From: Myxococcus stipitatus
Lineage (GTDB): Bacteria; Myxococcota; Myxococcia; Myxococcales; Myxococcaceae
Assembly (NCBI RefSeq): GCF_038561935.1
Contig: NZ_CP102770.1
Coordinates: forward strand, 7,812,001 to 7,876,000
Length of the DNA stretch: 64,000 nt
Direction: 5' to 3'
Position numbers and translations under genes: made by a program. Of the stretch, positions 50,283 to 59,760 are shown in pieces. A model generated the notes under the pieces. It ran no database searches, was not told where the DNA came from, and saw nothing but the letters and a program-made list of their open reading frames with translations. Position 1 is the stretch's first letter; each line of letters opens with the position of its first letter.

Positions 50283-51289
50283 GGGAAGACCCTCAGGAAG
50301 GTGGCGCGCAGGAGCAGCTCCAGCGCGAACAGCCCGAACGCGGCCAGCAGGAACGGGTGGAACTCCTCACGGTACGTCGCGGAGGCCCCGCCCTCCATGA
50401 TTCGCGAGCGCTCCAACGAGTCGAGCACCTTCTGCAGACCTCGTCGCAGGCCCTCCGGGTCCGTCGCGCGGTAGTACTCCCCTCCCGTGCGGTCCGCGAT
50501 GTCCTGCATCAGCTCCGGGTTGATGGGAATCTCCGTCTCACGCCACACGGTGTTGCCGAACAGGTCCGTGCCCTGCGGGAAGGGCACCTTGCCGCCCTTG
50601 CCCACCAGGATGGTGTAGACGGGCACGTGGAGCGCCTGCGCCATGTTCGCCGCGTCCATGGGCGAAATCTTCCCCGCGTTGTTGTCGCCGTCCGTAATCA
50701 GCACCACCACGCGGCTCTTCGCCTCCGAGTCGCGCAGGCGGTTGAGCGAGGTGGCCAGCGCGTCTCCAATCGCGGTGCCGTCCTCCAGCACCCGCGTGCG
50801 GATCTGCTTGATGACCTCCTTCAGCACCCCGTAGTCCAGCGTCAGCGGCGCCTGGGTGTAGGCCGCGCCGGCGAAGACCACCAGGCCGATGCGGTCATTC
50901 ACGCGGTTGGAGATGAAGTCGCTCAGCACCTCCTTCGCCACGTGCAGGCGGTTCTGCGGCCGGAAGTCTCCCGCCTCCATGGACGTGGACAAGTCCAGCG
51001 CCACCACGATGTCGATGCCCTCCACCGACAAGTCCCGCACGCGCGAGTCGCGCACCTGGGGACGGGCGATGGCCAGCACCGCCGCCACCACCGCCACCGC
51101 GCGCATCAGTGGCAGGAGCGGCAGCATGTACGTGCGCAGGCCCTTGCCGCTTCGGGCGAACACGTTCGCCGCGGAGAAGCGCAGCGGCGCGCGGGCACGA
51201 CGCTCCCGCCATGCCTGCACGAACAAGAGCGGCACGAGCAGCAGTCCCCAGAGCGCCTCGGGGTTATTGAACGCGGGGAGCGGCGGCAT
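50279..51289 (-). CDS. batA: BatA, VWA-domain membrane protein
   Basis: A 336-residue paralogue of BatB: an N-terminal helix (EALWGLLLVPLLFVQAWRER), a second helix (RAVAVVAAVLAIARPQVRDS), a VWA domain with MIDAS (IDIVVALDLSTSMEAGDFRP, DGTAIGDALATSLNRLRDSE, ITDGDNNAGKISP) and a C-terminal helix (FLLAAFGLFALELLLRATFL). The start MPPLPAFNNPEALWG (51289) overlaps the 3' end of the preceding gene by 26 bp. The opening matches the BatA form; the pair with BatB is standard. Confidence 0.92.
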   Translation of the reverse strand: MPPLPAFNNPEALWGLLLVPLLFVQAWRERRARAPLRFSAANVFARSGKGLRTYMLPLLPLMRAVAVVAAVLAIARPQVRDSRVRDLSVEGIDIVVALDLSTSMEAGDFRPQNRLHVAKEVLSDFISNRVNDRIGLVVFAGAAYTQAPLTLDYGVLKEVIKQIRTRVLEDGTAIGDALATSLNRLRDSEAKSRVVVLITDGDNNAGKISPMDAANMAQALHVPVYTILVGKGGKVPFPQGTDLFGNTVWRETEIPINPELMQDIADRTGGEYYRATDPEGLRRGLQKVLDSLERSRIMEGGASATYREEFHPFLLAAFGLFALELLLRATFLRVFP

Positions 51290-52262
51290 TGTCGGGGGCT
51301 TGAGACGGCTGGGGCGGAACGAAAGTCTTCTCGACGAGCTCGTAGCCGAACAGGAGCGCGTCACGGCAGCTCTCGGGCGAGGCCTCCGCCCGGGCGTACT
51401 TCACCATGTCCGACTCGGACACGAAGCGCATCAGCTTGTCTTCCGGCAGGCCCAGGGGAGACAGGCGGCGCAGCGAGGCCATCAGCTCGGAGCTGGTGCA
51501 CTCCAGCGCCTCGAAGCCGTAGCGCTCCCCCAGGTAGCCTCGGATGATTTCGGACAGGCGGAAGTAGTAGTCCTTCACCTGGCCTCGCGCGGGCAGGTTC
51601 TCCGCCTTCAGCGTGTCCAGCGCCTTGCGCGTGCGCACGTCCAGGGGCAAGGGCGGCGGCACCACCACGTGCTTGGGACGGTTCTTCCACCACACGAAGA
51701 GCCGCCACGCCACGAGCGCCGCGACGAGCGCGCCCAGGAGCGTCAGCACCAACCGCCACGAGCGGATGGGCACCTCCTGCGGCGGCTGGATGTCGAACAG
51801 GTCGGCGCCCTTGCCCTCCGCGTCCGGCGGCAGCGTGGCCGCGACGTCGATGGTGCCCCCCGGCAGCGAGTAGCGGCGCGGCCCTTCTGGCGTCTCCACG
51901 TCGAACTCGAGCGTGGGCACCGTCAGGCTCCCCAACGCGAACGCCGACATGCGGATGGCGAACGTCGTGGAAGCGGAGTCCGTCCCCTCGATGTACTGGC
52001 GCGTGTGGTCCAGGAGCTCGAAGTCGCCCGTCTCCTTGGGCGCCGCCAGCTCGTAGCGGTGGCCCTTCGGGTGCGTGAGCACCACGTGGTAGGTGAACGG
52101 GTCGCCGATGCGGACCTGCTGCGGCTCCACGCGAACCGAGAGGTCCTGGGGCTGTGCCACCTCGTGCGCGGGCGCGCCGGGCGGTTGAGGCTGCGCGGAG
52201 GCGCCCATCGGGAGCACGCCCACCCACAGCAGCATCGCGAGCAGGGCCAGTGTCCGGCTCAT
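51264..52262 (-). CDS. Bat-operon protein with DUF4381-like C terminus
   Basis: A 332-residue protein with a signal peptide (MSRTLALLAMLLWVGVLPMG), an Ig-like periplasmic domain (LSVRVEPQQVRIGDPFTYHV, LTHPKGHRYELAAPKETGDF), one membrane helix (LVLTLLGALVAALVAWRLFV) and a cytoplasmic tail with KDYYFRLSEIIRGYLGERYG then FEALECTSSELMASL. That tail is shared with DUF4381/BatD-type proteins found next to MoxR and DUF58. It links the DUF58 gene (ATGA overlap) to batA. Probably an adaptor to the VWA proteins. Confidence 0.8.
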   Translation of the reverse strand: MSRTLALLAMLLWVGVLPMGASAQPQPPGAPAHEVAQPQDLSVRVEPQQVRIGDPFTYHVVLTHPKGHRYELAAPKETGDFELLDHTRQYIEGTDSASTTFAIRMSAFALGSLTVPTLEFDVETPEGPRRYSLPGGTIDVAATLPPDAEGKGADLFDIQPPQEVPIRSWRLVLTLLGALVAALVAWRLFVWWKNRPKHVVVPPPLPLDVRTRKALDTLKAENLPARGQVKDYYFRLSEIIRGYLGERYGFEALECTSSELMASLRRLSPLGLPEDKLMRFVSESDMVKYARAEASPESCRDALLFGYELVEKTFVPPQPSQAPDNAAAPRVQ

Positions 52263-53140
52263 GCCGCCATCCTCCGGGCCCGCGCGCGGAAGAACTGCGC
52301 GAGCGCCTTGCCGTGGTCATCTCCCGCGCGCAGCTCCACGTGGTCCAGCTCCAGCTTCTTGAAGAGCTTGCGCCGCTCGTCCCGCGCGGCCTGCATGAAG
52401 CGCGAGTAGCGCCCGCGCACGCCCGGGTCGCTCGTGTCCACGACGAAGCGGTCGCCCGTCTCCGGGTCCTCCATCTCCACCAGGCCCAGGCGCGGGAAGG
52501 CCTCCTCCAGCGGGTCCTCCACCACCACGGGGACCAGGTCGTGCTTGCGCCCCACCAGCCGCAGCGGCTTCTCGAAGCCCTGCGCCTGGAAGTCGGAGAC
52601 GAGGAACGTCACGGCCTTCCGCTTCGACACCTGCGTCAGGTACGTCAGCCCCGCGGACAGGTCCGTGCCCTTGCCCACGGGCTGGAAGGTCAGGATGTCG
52701 CTCACCAGCCGCAGCACGTGGGTGCGGCCCTTGCGCGGCGGCACCACCTTCTCCACCCGGTCCGAGAAGAGGATGAGTCCCACGCGGTCGTTGTTCGCAA
52801 TCGCGCTGAAGGCAATCTGCGCGGCGACCTCCGCGGCAATCTCCGCCTTGGTGCGCTCGCGCGAGCCGAACTCCTTCGACGCCGAGACGTCCACGAGCAG
52901 CATCACCGTGAGCTCGCGCTCCTCGGTGAAGACCTTGACGTAGGCCTCGTTCATCCTCGCGGTGACGTTCCAGTCGATGATGCGGATCTCATCGCCAGGC
53001 TGGTACTGCCGCACTTCGGAGAACGCCATGCCCCGGCCCTTGAAGACCGAGTGGTACTGGCCCGCGAGCATGTCGGAGACCACCTTGCGGGTGCGAATCT
53101 CCAGCTTGCGGATGCGGCGGATGAGGTCCTTGGGCAGCAC
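52259..53140 (-). CDS. DUF58 protein of the moxR-bat operon
   Basis: A 293-residue soluble protein with the DUF58 signature GRGMAFSEVRQYQPGDEIRI then IDWNVTARMNEAYVKVF, and a VWA-like fold (LTVMLLVDVSASKEFGSRER, DRVGLILFSDRVEKVVPPRK). DUF58 proteins are always close to MoxR ATPases and are thought to be their partners. It starts at a GTG 18 bp after moxR and overlaps the next gene by ATGA. Confidence 0.93.
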   Translation of the reverse strand: MLPKDLIRRIRKLEIRTRKVVSDMLAGQYHSVFKGRGMAFSEVRQYQPGDEIRIIDWNVTARMNEAYVKVFTEERELTVMLLVDVSASKEFGSRERTKAEIAAEVAAQIAFSAIANNDRVGLILFSDRVEKVVPPRKGRTHVLRLVSDILTFQPVGKGTDLSAGLTYLTQVSKRKAVTFLVSDFQAQGFEKPLRLVGRKHDLVPVVVEDPLEEAFPRLGLVEMEDPETGDRFVVDTSDPGVRGRYSRFMQAARDERRKLFKKLELDHVELRAGDDHGKALAQFFRARARRMAA

Positions 53141-53158
53141 GGGGCGCTCGGCGGAAGG

Positions 53159-54148
<990 letters not shown>

Positions 54149-54332
54149 GACGCCTCGGAAAAGACTGGCGGCGGGCAGCCTAGAGGTGACTGGGTCTCCG
54201 GCTCAACACCACAGAAGCCAGGGCATTCCAGTAAGTTGCGGCTCCCCTCCCCCGAGGACTCCGCGCCATGCCTCTTTCACCCCCCACCCGCCGTCTCAGC
54301 CCCTGCCTCCCGGGGCCCTCCGAGGGGCGTCC

Positions 54333-55238
54333 GTGAAGGGTTTTCCCCAGGCCAAGGCCCCTTCCGCGGGGCCGGAGGAGTCCTCGCTCCTGGCCCAATT
54401 GGCCCCCGCGGTGAAGCCAGCGGTGCACTGGCTCCCGAGCGGAGGCGCCCTCCGGGTGCTCGAGGGGGGCCAAGGGCCCGCCGTGCTGCTGCTGCATGGG
54501 CGTGGCGCGGCGGCCTCGACGTGGTTCGCGTACCTGACAGCCCTGGCGAGGACCCACCGGGTGTTGGCCGTGGACCTGCCCGGTTTCGGAATGTCCTCGT
54601 CCGGAGGCGGGACGGTCCGCTCGGCCGAGGAAGGGGTGCGCTTCTTCACGGACCCGGTGGAGTCCCTGCTGGAGCAGCTCGCCCCCGGGCCCGTGTCGGT
54701 GGTGGGCCACTCGCTGGGCGGACTGGTGGGGCTGGAGCTGGCCCTGCGGGCGCGCGTCCCGGTGCAGCGGCTGGTGCTCCTGGACGCGATGGGGCTGGGG
54801 CCGGAGATGACGCGCAAGGCCCGCGCCTTCTTCCGGGCGGGACCGGAGCGACTGGCGCGCTCACTGGGGCCGTGGGCCTGGGCGAGGATGAGTCCTCCCG
54901 CGCCCACGCCGCTGGGGCAACGGCTGGGCGCCCTGGAGTATGAGCTGATGTCCACCCCGGGGGGACGCGACGAGGCGGCACGCGCCTTCGACACGCTGGT
55001 GCCCCTGCTGGGTCCGGTGTTCCATCGCCAGGAGAAGCTGGCCCAGGTGACCGCGCCAGTGCTCCTCATCTGGGGAGAGCGGGAGGAGGTCCTTCCCGTG
55101 TCACTCGCCGAGGAAGCCCAGCGGCGGCTTCCGAACGCTCGGCTCGTGCGCCTGGACGCGGGCCACAGCCCCCACCACGAGCGCCCCGAGCGCGTGCTCC
55201 CCGAGCTGAAGTCCTTCCTGGACACCCCCCTCGGTTAG
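54333..55238 (+). CDS. Alpha/beta-hydrolase
   Basis: A 301-residue serine hydrolase from a GTG at 54333 (CGAGGGGC upstream). It has the oxyanion-hole strand VLLLHGRGAAASTWFAYLTA, nucleophile Ser in VSVVGHSLGGLVGLELAL, an acidic residue after PVLLIWGEREEVLPV and catalytic His in LDAGHSPHHERPERVLPEL. A cap insertion lies between ~175 and 245. Esterase, lipase, haloperoxidase and C-C hydrolase functions are all possible. The frame continues upstream to 54060 within moxR antisense, which is not coding. Confidence 0.9.
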   Translation: MKGFPQAKAPSAGPEESSLLAQLAPAVKPAVHWLPSGGALRVLEGGQGPAVLLLHGRGAAASTWFAYLTALARTHRVLAVDLPGFGMSSSGGGTVRSAEEGVRFFTDPVESLLEQLAPGPVSVVGHSLGGLVGLELALRARVPVQRLVLLDAMGLGPEMTRKARAFFRAGPERLARSLGPWAWARMSPPAPTPLGQRLGALEYELMSTPGGRDEAARAFDTLVPLLGPVFHRQEKLAQVTAPVLLIWGEREEVLPVSLAEEAQRRLPNARLVRLDAGHSPHHERPERVLPELKSFLDTPLG

Positions 55239-55246
55239 CGCCGCGC

Positions 55247-56644
55247 TCAAGGGTCGAAGCGGATGATGCGCTCGATGCGGAAGGTGCCCTCGGCCTCCAG
55301 GGGCCGCAGCAGCATCAGGTCCGCGCGCTGCCCCAGCGACAGGGCCTGCCGCGCGGGCTGCGTCAGCCGGTAGGTGTCCCCGGGCTTCGCGCCCTTCCCC
55401 GTCCCGGGCACGACGAACAGCCCCGCGCCCTGCACGGTCTCGATGGCGCCGAGGACCCGCAGGTCTCCGAGCTCGTCAATCCGGCCCACGTGCGCCAGGA
55501 CGAGCTTCTTCCCCTTCGTGCGCACGGCGCGGCTGACGGCGATGCCCACGTCGCCCGTGAAGGGCCTGCCATCCGCGCCGAACATGCCGATGCCCTTGAG
55601 CAACAGGTGCACGATGCCGGAGCTGTCGTTCTCCGGGATGGAGTCGTAGCGCGACAGGTCCGCCTGCTCCGCCCGACCGCTGGCGAGCGCATCCAGCGCG
55701 GTGGCGAGCGCGACGAAGTTGAGGCGCACCAGCGGCTCGTCCGGAGGAAGCGAGGTCCACGCGCCCGTCTCGATGAGGACCGTGGGTGTTCCCCAGCGCG
55801 TCATGTTGTCGCCGAAGGCACGCGCCTCGAAGGTGTCGTCGTAGCGGCCCACCTGTCCCGGCGCGAGGGTCTCCACCGCGTCGCGAATCACCCCGCAGAC
55901 CTTCTTCGCGAGGATGCGGCCGGGGTTGTCACCGCGCGCCTTGTCGAACGCGGGGGCGAGCACGGAGATGGACGCGGGCCGCCCCGTGTCCCCCACGCCG
56001 TGACGCCATCCCTGGTTGTGGAGGTTGAAGCCGACGGAGGGCTCCAGCGAGTCCCTCAGCGCCTTGAGCGTCCGCGCCTCGGGTGTCTGGAGTGCAAGTG
56101 CATCCCGGTTGATGTCGATGCCCTGGGCGTTGCGGCGCTGGAAGCGATGGGCGCCGTCGGGGTTGAGCATGGGGACGGCGTGCAGCGTGAGCTGGGAGAG
56201 CAGCCGCGCGACCCAGGGCTCCTCGCGGTTCGTCGAGAGGAACTCGAAGAGGTCCAGCAGCGCGGTCGTGGCGGTGGGCTCGTCGCCGTGCATCTGCGAC
56301 CAGAGCAGGATGCGGCGCGGGCCCGTCCCCACGGTGACGTGGTAGAGCGCGCGCCCCTCCACCGAGTGCCCCGCGACCTCCAGCTTGAAGAAGTCCGGTG
56401 CACGCTCCCGCAGCGCCTTCAGGTGCTGCTCCACATCCGAGTGCCGGACGAGCGGTGCGAGCGGAAGCGACCGGAGATGAACCTGCTCCCACCGCGCCGC
56501 GAGCGCCTGGGGAGGAGGGATGGACACGGTGGGAGTGGTGGACATGGTGGAGTGGGCGTGGACCGTTCCGGCCAGGCCCCAGGCGAGGAGGAGACAAGCC
56601 GGGGCAACGAGTCGACTGTAGCGACGGCGTCCGACGTGGCGCAT
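55247..56644 (-). CDS. Secreted M14-family zinc carboxypeptidase
   Basis: A 465-residue exported peptidase with a signal peptide (RLVAPACLLLAWGLAGTVHA). Zn ligands His and Glu are in LLWSQMHGDEPTATTAL and His in VGFNLHNQGWRHGVG; substrate-binding residues are in MLNPDGAHRFQRRNAQGIDI then NRD; the catalytic Glu is in PTVLIETGAWTSL. A C-terminal beta-rich domain (~330-465) follows. It probably trims peptides or cell-wall peptides outside the cytoplasm, in keeping with a predatory lifestyle. The ATG at 56644 lies 10 bp from a palindrome shared with the divergent operon. Confidence 0.9.
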   Translation of the reverse strand: MRHVGRRRYSRLVAPACLLLAWGLAGTVHAHSTMSTTPTVSIPPPQALAARWEQVHLRSLPLAPLVRHSDVEQHLKALRERAPDFFKLEVAGHSVEGRALYHVTVGTGPRRILLWSQMHGDEPTATTALLDLFEFLSTNREEPWVARLLSQLTLHAVPMLNPDGAHRFQRRNAQGIDINRDALALQTPEARTLKALRDSLEPSVGFNLHNQGWRHGVGDTGRPASISVLAPAFDKARGDNPGRILAKKVCGVIRDAVETLAPGQVGRYDDTFEARAFGDNMTRWGTPTVLIETGAWTSLPPDEPLVRLNFVALATALDALASGRAEQADLSRYDSIPENDSSGIVHLLLKGIGMFGADGRPFTGDVGIAVSRAVRTKGKKLVLAHVGRIDELGDLRVLGAIETVQGAGLFVVPGTGKGAKPGDTYRLTQPARQALSLGQRADLMLLRPLEAEGTFRIERIIRFDP

Positions 56645-56653
56645 GGCGGTGTC

Positions 56654-56672
56654 CTTGACTTCGCAAGTCAAG
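56654..56672. promoter_or_regulatory. Operator-like palindrome between peptidase and DUF2157 operon
   Basis: CTTGACTTCGCAAGTCAAG has perfect 8-bp arms around a 3-bp centre, between two divergent starts (56644 and 56736). It could control both genes. TTGACT is also a -35-like element on either strand, but no matching -10 was found. Confidence 0.5.
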
Positions 56673-56735
56673 CAAGGAAGCGGCGCTCCGCGCGATGGAT
56701 TTCGGCGGTCTCGCCATTTGGCTACAGTCTCCGAC

Positions 56736-57767
56736 GTGCCGAAAGACCTGCTCGACCTCGACGCGACGCCGGAGCGCATCCGGACGCTCGTCGCCACTGG
56801 AGCCCTTCCTCCCGCCGCGCTCGGACGCGCGATGGCGCTGGCGACCGCGTCTCCCCCCGCCGACGCCTGGAGACGCTTCCTCTCCACCACGCTGCTCGCG
56901 CTCGGCGCCATGCTGGTGCTGTCCGGCATCATCTACTTCTTCGCGTACAACTGGGCGGAGCTGCACCGCTTCGCGAAGCTGGGCCTCATCGCCGCGGGCA
57001 TCGCCGGCTCCGCCCTGGCCTCGCGCAAGCTCGGCGACAAGCCCTCGGGGCGCTTCAGCCTGCTCGGCGCCTCGGTCCTCGTCGGTGCGTTGCTCGCCGT
57101 CTACGGGCAGACGTATCAGACTGGCGCCGACGCGTTCGAGCTGTTCGTCGGCTGGGCCGCGCTCATCCTCCCCTGGGTGGCCATGTCGCGCTTCCCGGCG
57201 CTCTGGCTGCTCCTCGTGGTCCTCATCAACACCGGCACCATCCTGTTCCACCAGCAGGTGCTGGCGAGCGGCTTCAGCGTCTTCCTTCCCTTCAGGAGCG
57301 TCGACTGGCTCGCGGTGGCGCTGGGGCTCATCAACGGCTTCGCCTGGGCCACCTACGAGCACTTCGCGAACCTGCGAATCCCCTGGCTCCAGGGCCGGTG
57401 GCTGCCTCGCGTCCTCGCGGTGATGACCGTGGCGCCCGTGCTCACCCTGTCCGGGGCGCTCATCGTCGACCCGAGCGACATCTCGTCCACCGCCGCCTTC
57501 ATCGCCGTCGGCATGGTGCTGGCGACCCTGGCCGCGGACTACGCGCTTCACCGGCACCTGCGCGGCGAGCTGTTCCTCCTGACGCTGGGCCTCTTCTGCG
57601 TCATCACGCTCGTCACCACCCTCCTCGGACGGGTGCTCCTCGACGGCTTGAAGGTCAGCGAGGCCGCCCTGCTCATCATCCCGCTCGCCCTCATCGGGCA
57701 GCTCGCGCTCGCCGTCTCCTGGCTGCGGGCCCAGGCTCGCGCCACGGGCGCCTCCGAGGAGTCCTGA
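56736..57767 (+). CDS. DUF2157 membrane protein
   Basis: A 343-residue protein starting (GTG) VPKDLLDLDATPERIRTLVA, a helical cytoplasmic N-domain typical of DUF2157. About ten membrane helices follow (FLSTTLLALGAMLVLSGIIY, FAYNWAELHRFAKLGLIAAG, SLLGASVLVGALLAVYGQTY). It forms a three-gene unit with DUF4401 and GDYXXLXY proteins, a combination seen in many bacteria without known function. TACAGT (56723-56728) is a possible -10, which would make the mRNA nearly leaderless; no RBS is visible. Confidence 0.9.
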   Translation: MPKDLLDLDATPERIRTLVATGALPPAALGRAMALATASPPADAWRRFLSTTLLALGAMLVLSGIIYFFAYNWAELHRFAKLGLIAAGIAGSALASRKLGDKPSGRFSLLGASVLVGALLAVYGQTYQTGADAFELFVGWAALILPWVAMSRFPALWLLLVVLINTGTILFHQQVLASGFSVFLPFRSVDWLAVALGLINGFAWATYEHFANLRIPWLQGRWLPRVLAVMTVAPVLTLSGALIVDPSDISSTAAFIAVGMVLATLAADYALHRHLRGELFLLTLGLFCVITLVTTLLGRVLLDGLKVSEAALLIIPLALIGQLALAVSWLRAQARATGASEES

Positions 57768-57768
57768 C

Positions 57769-58887
57769 ATGTCCTTGCGCCCCTCCCTGAGAGACGTCTT
57801 CCAAGGACTCAAACGCGCCGGCCACCTCGACGAGGTCGCCGAGTCCCGCGCCCGCTCCACGCTGGAAGCCCTGCAGCGCACCAGCACCGCCACGCCCTGG
57901 TTCGTCAAGGCCCTGGCGGGCCTGGGCGCGTGGCTGTCCGCGTCGTTCATCCTGAGCTTCTTCGCCTGCATCGGCATCGGAACGCAGGAGGTCGCGTTCA
58001 TCCTCCTGGGCATCGTGTGCTGCGTGGCCGCCACCGCGCTCCGTCGGCTGAGCACGGGCGCCTTCCTGGAACAGCTCGCGCTCGCCCTCGCGTTGGCGGG
58101 CCTGGGCATCGTGACCGCGGGCGTCGCATTGGAGACCGGAGAAGCCCAGCCCGCAGCCCTCGCGAACCTGGTCGTCAGCGCCGCGCTGCTCGTCGCCTTC
58201 CCGGACTCCATCCTGCGCTTCATCACCACGCTCACGCTCGTGGGGGCCGCGCTCGTCCTGCTCTGGAACGTCCTGGGCATCCTGGGCGTGGACCTCGGCG
58301 TGTTCGTGTGCGCCGCGCTCGCGCAAGGGCTGCTCCTCTACCAACCCCGACTCGCCGCGACGCGGATGGGTGAACTCCTGGGCTCGCTCAGCCTCGGGCT
58401 CGCCGCCTGCGTGCCCGCGCTGCTGCTCGTCCGAGGCTCGCTGCACTTCCTCGACGCCCAGTTCTGGTTCCGCTTCGGAGACTCCGCGGCACCGAACGGT
58501 CCCCCCATCCTCACCCTGCTCCTCACGGGCCTCACGCTCTATGCCGCGTGGCACACGATGAACGAGCTCGACCTGGAGCCCGCGAGCACCGCGGGCGCGG
58601 GCGTGTTCGCGGCGCTCACCCTGATGGCCGTGCTCACGCTCCACACGCCTGCCATCATCGCCTCCGTCGGACTGCTGCTCAGCGGCTTCCTCCGCCGCAA
58701 CATCGTCGTGCTCGGGCTCGCCGTGGCCTTCCTCGTGCTCTCGGGCGCCTGGTACTACTACGACCTGCGCATCACCCTGCTGGCCAAGTCCGGAGCCCTG
58801 GTGGGCAGCGGCGCGGTCCTCCTCGCGCTCAGGTGGTTCCTCTCCCGGCGCGCTCCTCACTCGCCGGCGACGGTGGAGGCACGATGA
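57769..58887 (+). CDS. DUF4401 membrane protein
   Basis: A 372-residue polytopic protein following DUF2157 after 1 bp. A short cytoplasmic N terminus (VFQGLKRAGHLDEVAESRAR) is followed by about ten helices such as GLGAWLSASFILSFFACIGI, GFLRRNIVVLGLAVAFLVLS and the terminal GALVGSGAVLLALRWFLSRR. The segment SGAWYYYDLRITLLAKSG near the end is characteristic of DUF4401. Its TGA overlaps the ATG of the next gene (ATGA). Function unknown. Confidence 0.88.
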   Translation: MSLRPSLRDVFQGLKRAGHLDEVAESRARSTLEALQRTSTATPWFVKALAGLGAWLSASFILSFFACIGIGTQEVAFILLGIVCCVAATALRRLSTGAFLEQLALALALAGLGIVTAGVALETGEAQPAALANLVVSAALLVAFPDSILRFITTLTLVGAALVLLWNVLGILGVDLGVFVCAALAQGLLLYQPRLAATRMGELLGSLSLGLAACVPALLLVRGSLHFLDAQFWFRFGDSAAPNGPPILTLLLTGLTLYAAWHTMNELDLEPASTAGAGVFAALTLMAVLTLHTPAIIASVGLLLSGFLRRNIVVLGLAVAFLVLSGAWYYYDLRITLLAKSGALVGSGAVLLALRWFLSRRAPHSPATVEAR

Positions 58888-59411
58888 TTCGCTCCGCACT
58901 CTTCTTCCTCGGCCTCGCGCTGGCGCTCCTCGTCCCGCTGGGCCTCGTCATCCAGAAGGAGCACGTCCTCTCCACCGGGCAGAGCGTGCTGCTGGAGCTG
59001 GCCCCCAGGGACCCTCGCTCGCTCATGCAGGGCGACTACATGGTCCTGGACTACGACCTCACCCGGAACATCCAGGACGACAGGGCCCTGGCGCCCAGCT
59101 CCGGCCTGCTCGTGCTGAAGCTCGACGAGAACGGCGTGGGCCGCTTCGTCCGCATGGACTCGCCCGACATCCCGCTGGCTCCCGGTGAGTTCAAGCTGCG
59201 CTACCGCCGCCGCGAGGGCTTCATCCGCCTGGGCGCCGAGTCCTTCTTCTTCCAGGAGGGCCACGCGGAGCGCTACGAACGCGCCCGCTACGCCGAGCTG
59301 CGCATGACCTCCAGCGGCTCCAGCGTGCTCGTGGGCTTGCGCGACGCGAACCGCCAGCCCATGGGCGGCGAGCCCCTCCCCGAAGCGACGCCCCCCGTCC
59401 CCGCGCCGTAA
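58884..59411 (+). CDS. GDYXXLXY-domain protein
   Basis: A 175-residue membrane-anchored protein. One N-terminal helix (SALFFLGLALALLVPLGLVI) is followed by a periplasmic domain with RSLMQGDYMVLDYDLTRNI, the name-giving GDYxxLxY motif, and FKLRYRRREGFIRLGAESFF. It is the third member of the DUF2157-DUF4401-GDYXXLXY unit and is coupled to it by ATGA. The Pro-rich tail is short. Family certain; role unknown. Confidence 0.93.
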   Translation: MIRSALFFLGLALALLVPLGLVIQKEHVLSTGQSVLLELAPRDPRSLMQGDYMVLDYDLTRNIQDDRALAPSSGLLVLKLDENGVGRFVRMDSPDIPLAPGEFKLRYRRREGFIRLGAESFFFQEGHAERYERARYAELRMTSSGSSVLVGLRDANRQPMGGEPLPEATPPVPAP

Positions 59412-59433
59412 CCCCCTTCCACGCCCCCTGGGA

Positions 59434-59462
59434 TTGACTCCCGGGCGGGATTGGCGCATCAT
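59434..59462 (+). promoter_or_regulatory. Promoter of the heme oxygenase operon
   Basis: TTGACT (59434-59439), a 17-bp spacer and CATCAT (59457-59462) place the transcription start near 59470, inside the Fur box, as expected for an iron-repressed promoter. Confidence 0.55.
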
Positions 59463-59468
59463 TTTATT

Positions 59469-59487
59469 GATTTCGATAATCAAAATC
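59469..59487. promoter_or_regulatory. Fur box
   Basis: GATTTCGATAATCAAAATC matches the 19-bp Fur consensus GATAATGATAATCATTATC at 14 of 19 positions and is centred on the predicted start site. Overlapping TTGATT-5-AATCAA arms (59467-59483) add dyad symmetry. The A/T richness is exceptional for this window. Confidence 0.75.
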
Positions 59488-59505
59488 AAAATCAGGAGAC
59501 ACACG

Positions 59506-59760
59506 ATGCTCGGTCAGGGATGCGGCAAGAAGGTGCTCGCGAGGGGGCCCTGCGCGGAAGTCACGCGCTGCACGTGTGGACACATCCACCTCGCGATGGG
59601 CCCGGTGACGATTCGCGTGGAGGAGGAAGTGCTGCGCGCCATCGGGATGACGCTGGCGGAGGCGGTGCAGCACCTGGATGGCGTGGAGCCGTCCGCGCCG
59701 GAAGAAGCCGAGCCGGCGCCGTCGCTGCAGTCACCGCTGCTTGGCGGGTGGAAGCAGTGA
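59506..59760 (+). CDS. Small Cys-rich protein upstream of heme oxygenase
   Basis: An 84-residue protein starting MLGQGCGKKVLARGPCAEVT then RCTCGHIHLAMGPVTIRVEE. Four Cys and two His in the first 28 residues could bind a metal, heme or Fe-S cluster; a helical segment (EEVLRAIGMTLAEAVQHLDG) follows and the tail is Pro/Glu-rich. AGGAG precedes the ATG. It is the first gene behind the Fur-regulated promoter, and its TGA overlaps the GTG of the heme oxygenase (GTGA). An iron- or heme-related role is inferred from context; the family is not recognised. Confidence 0.75.
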   Translation: MLGQGCGKKVLARGPCAEVTRCTCGHIHLAMGPVTIRVEEEVLRAIGMTLAEAVQHLDGVEPSAPEEAEPAPSLQSPLLGGWKQ

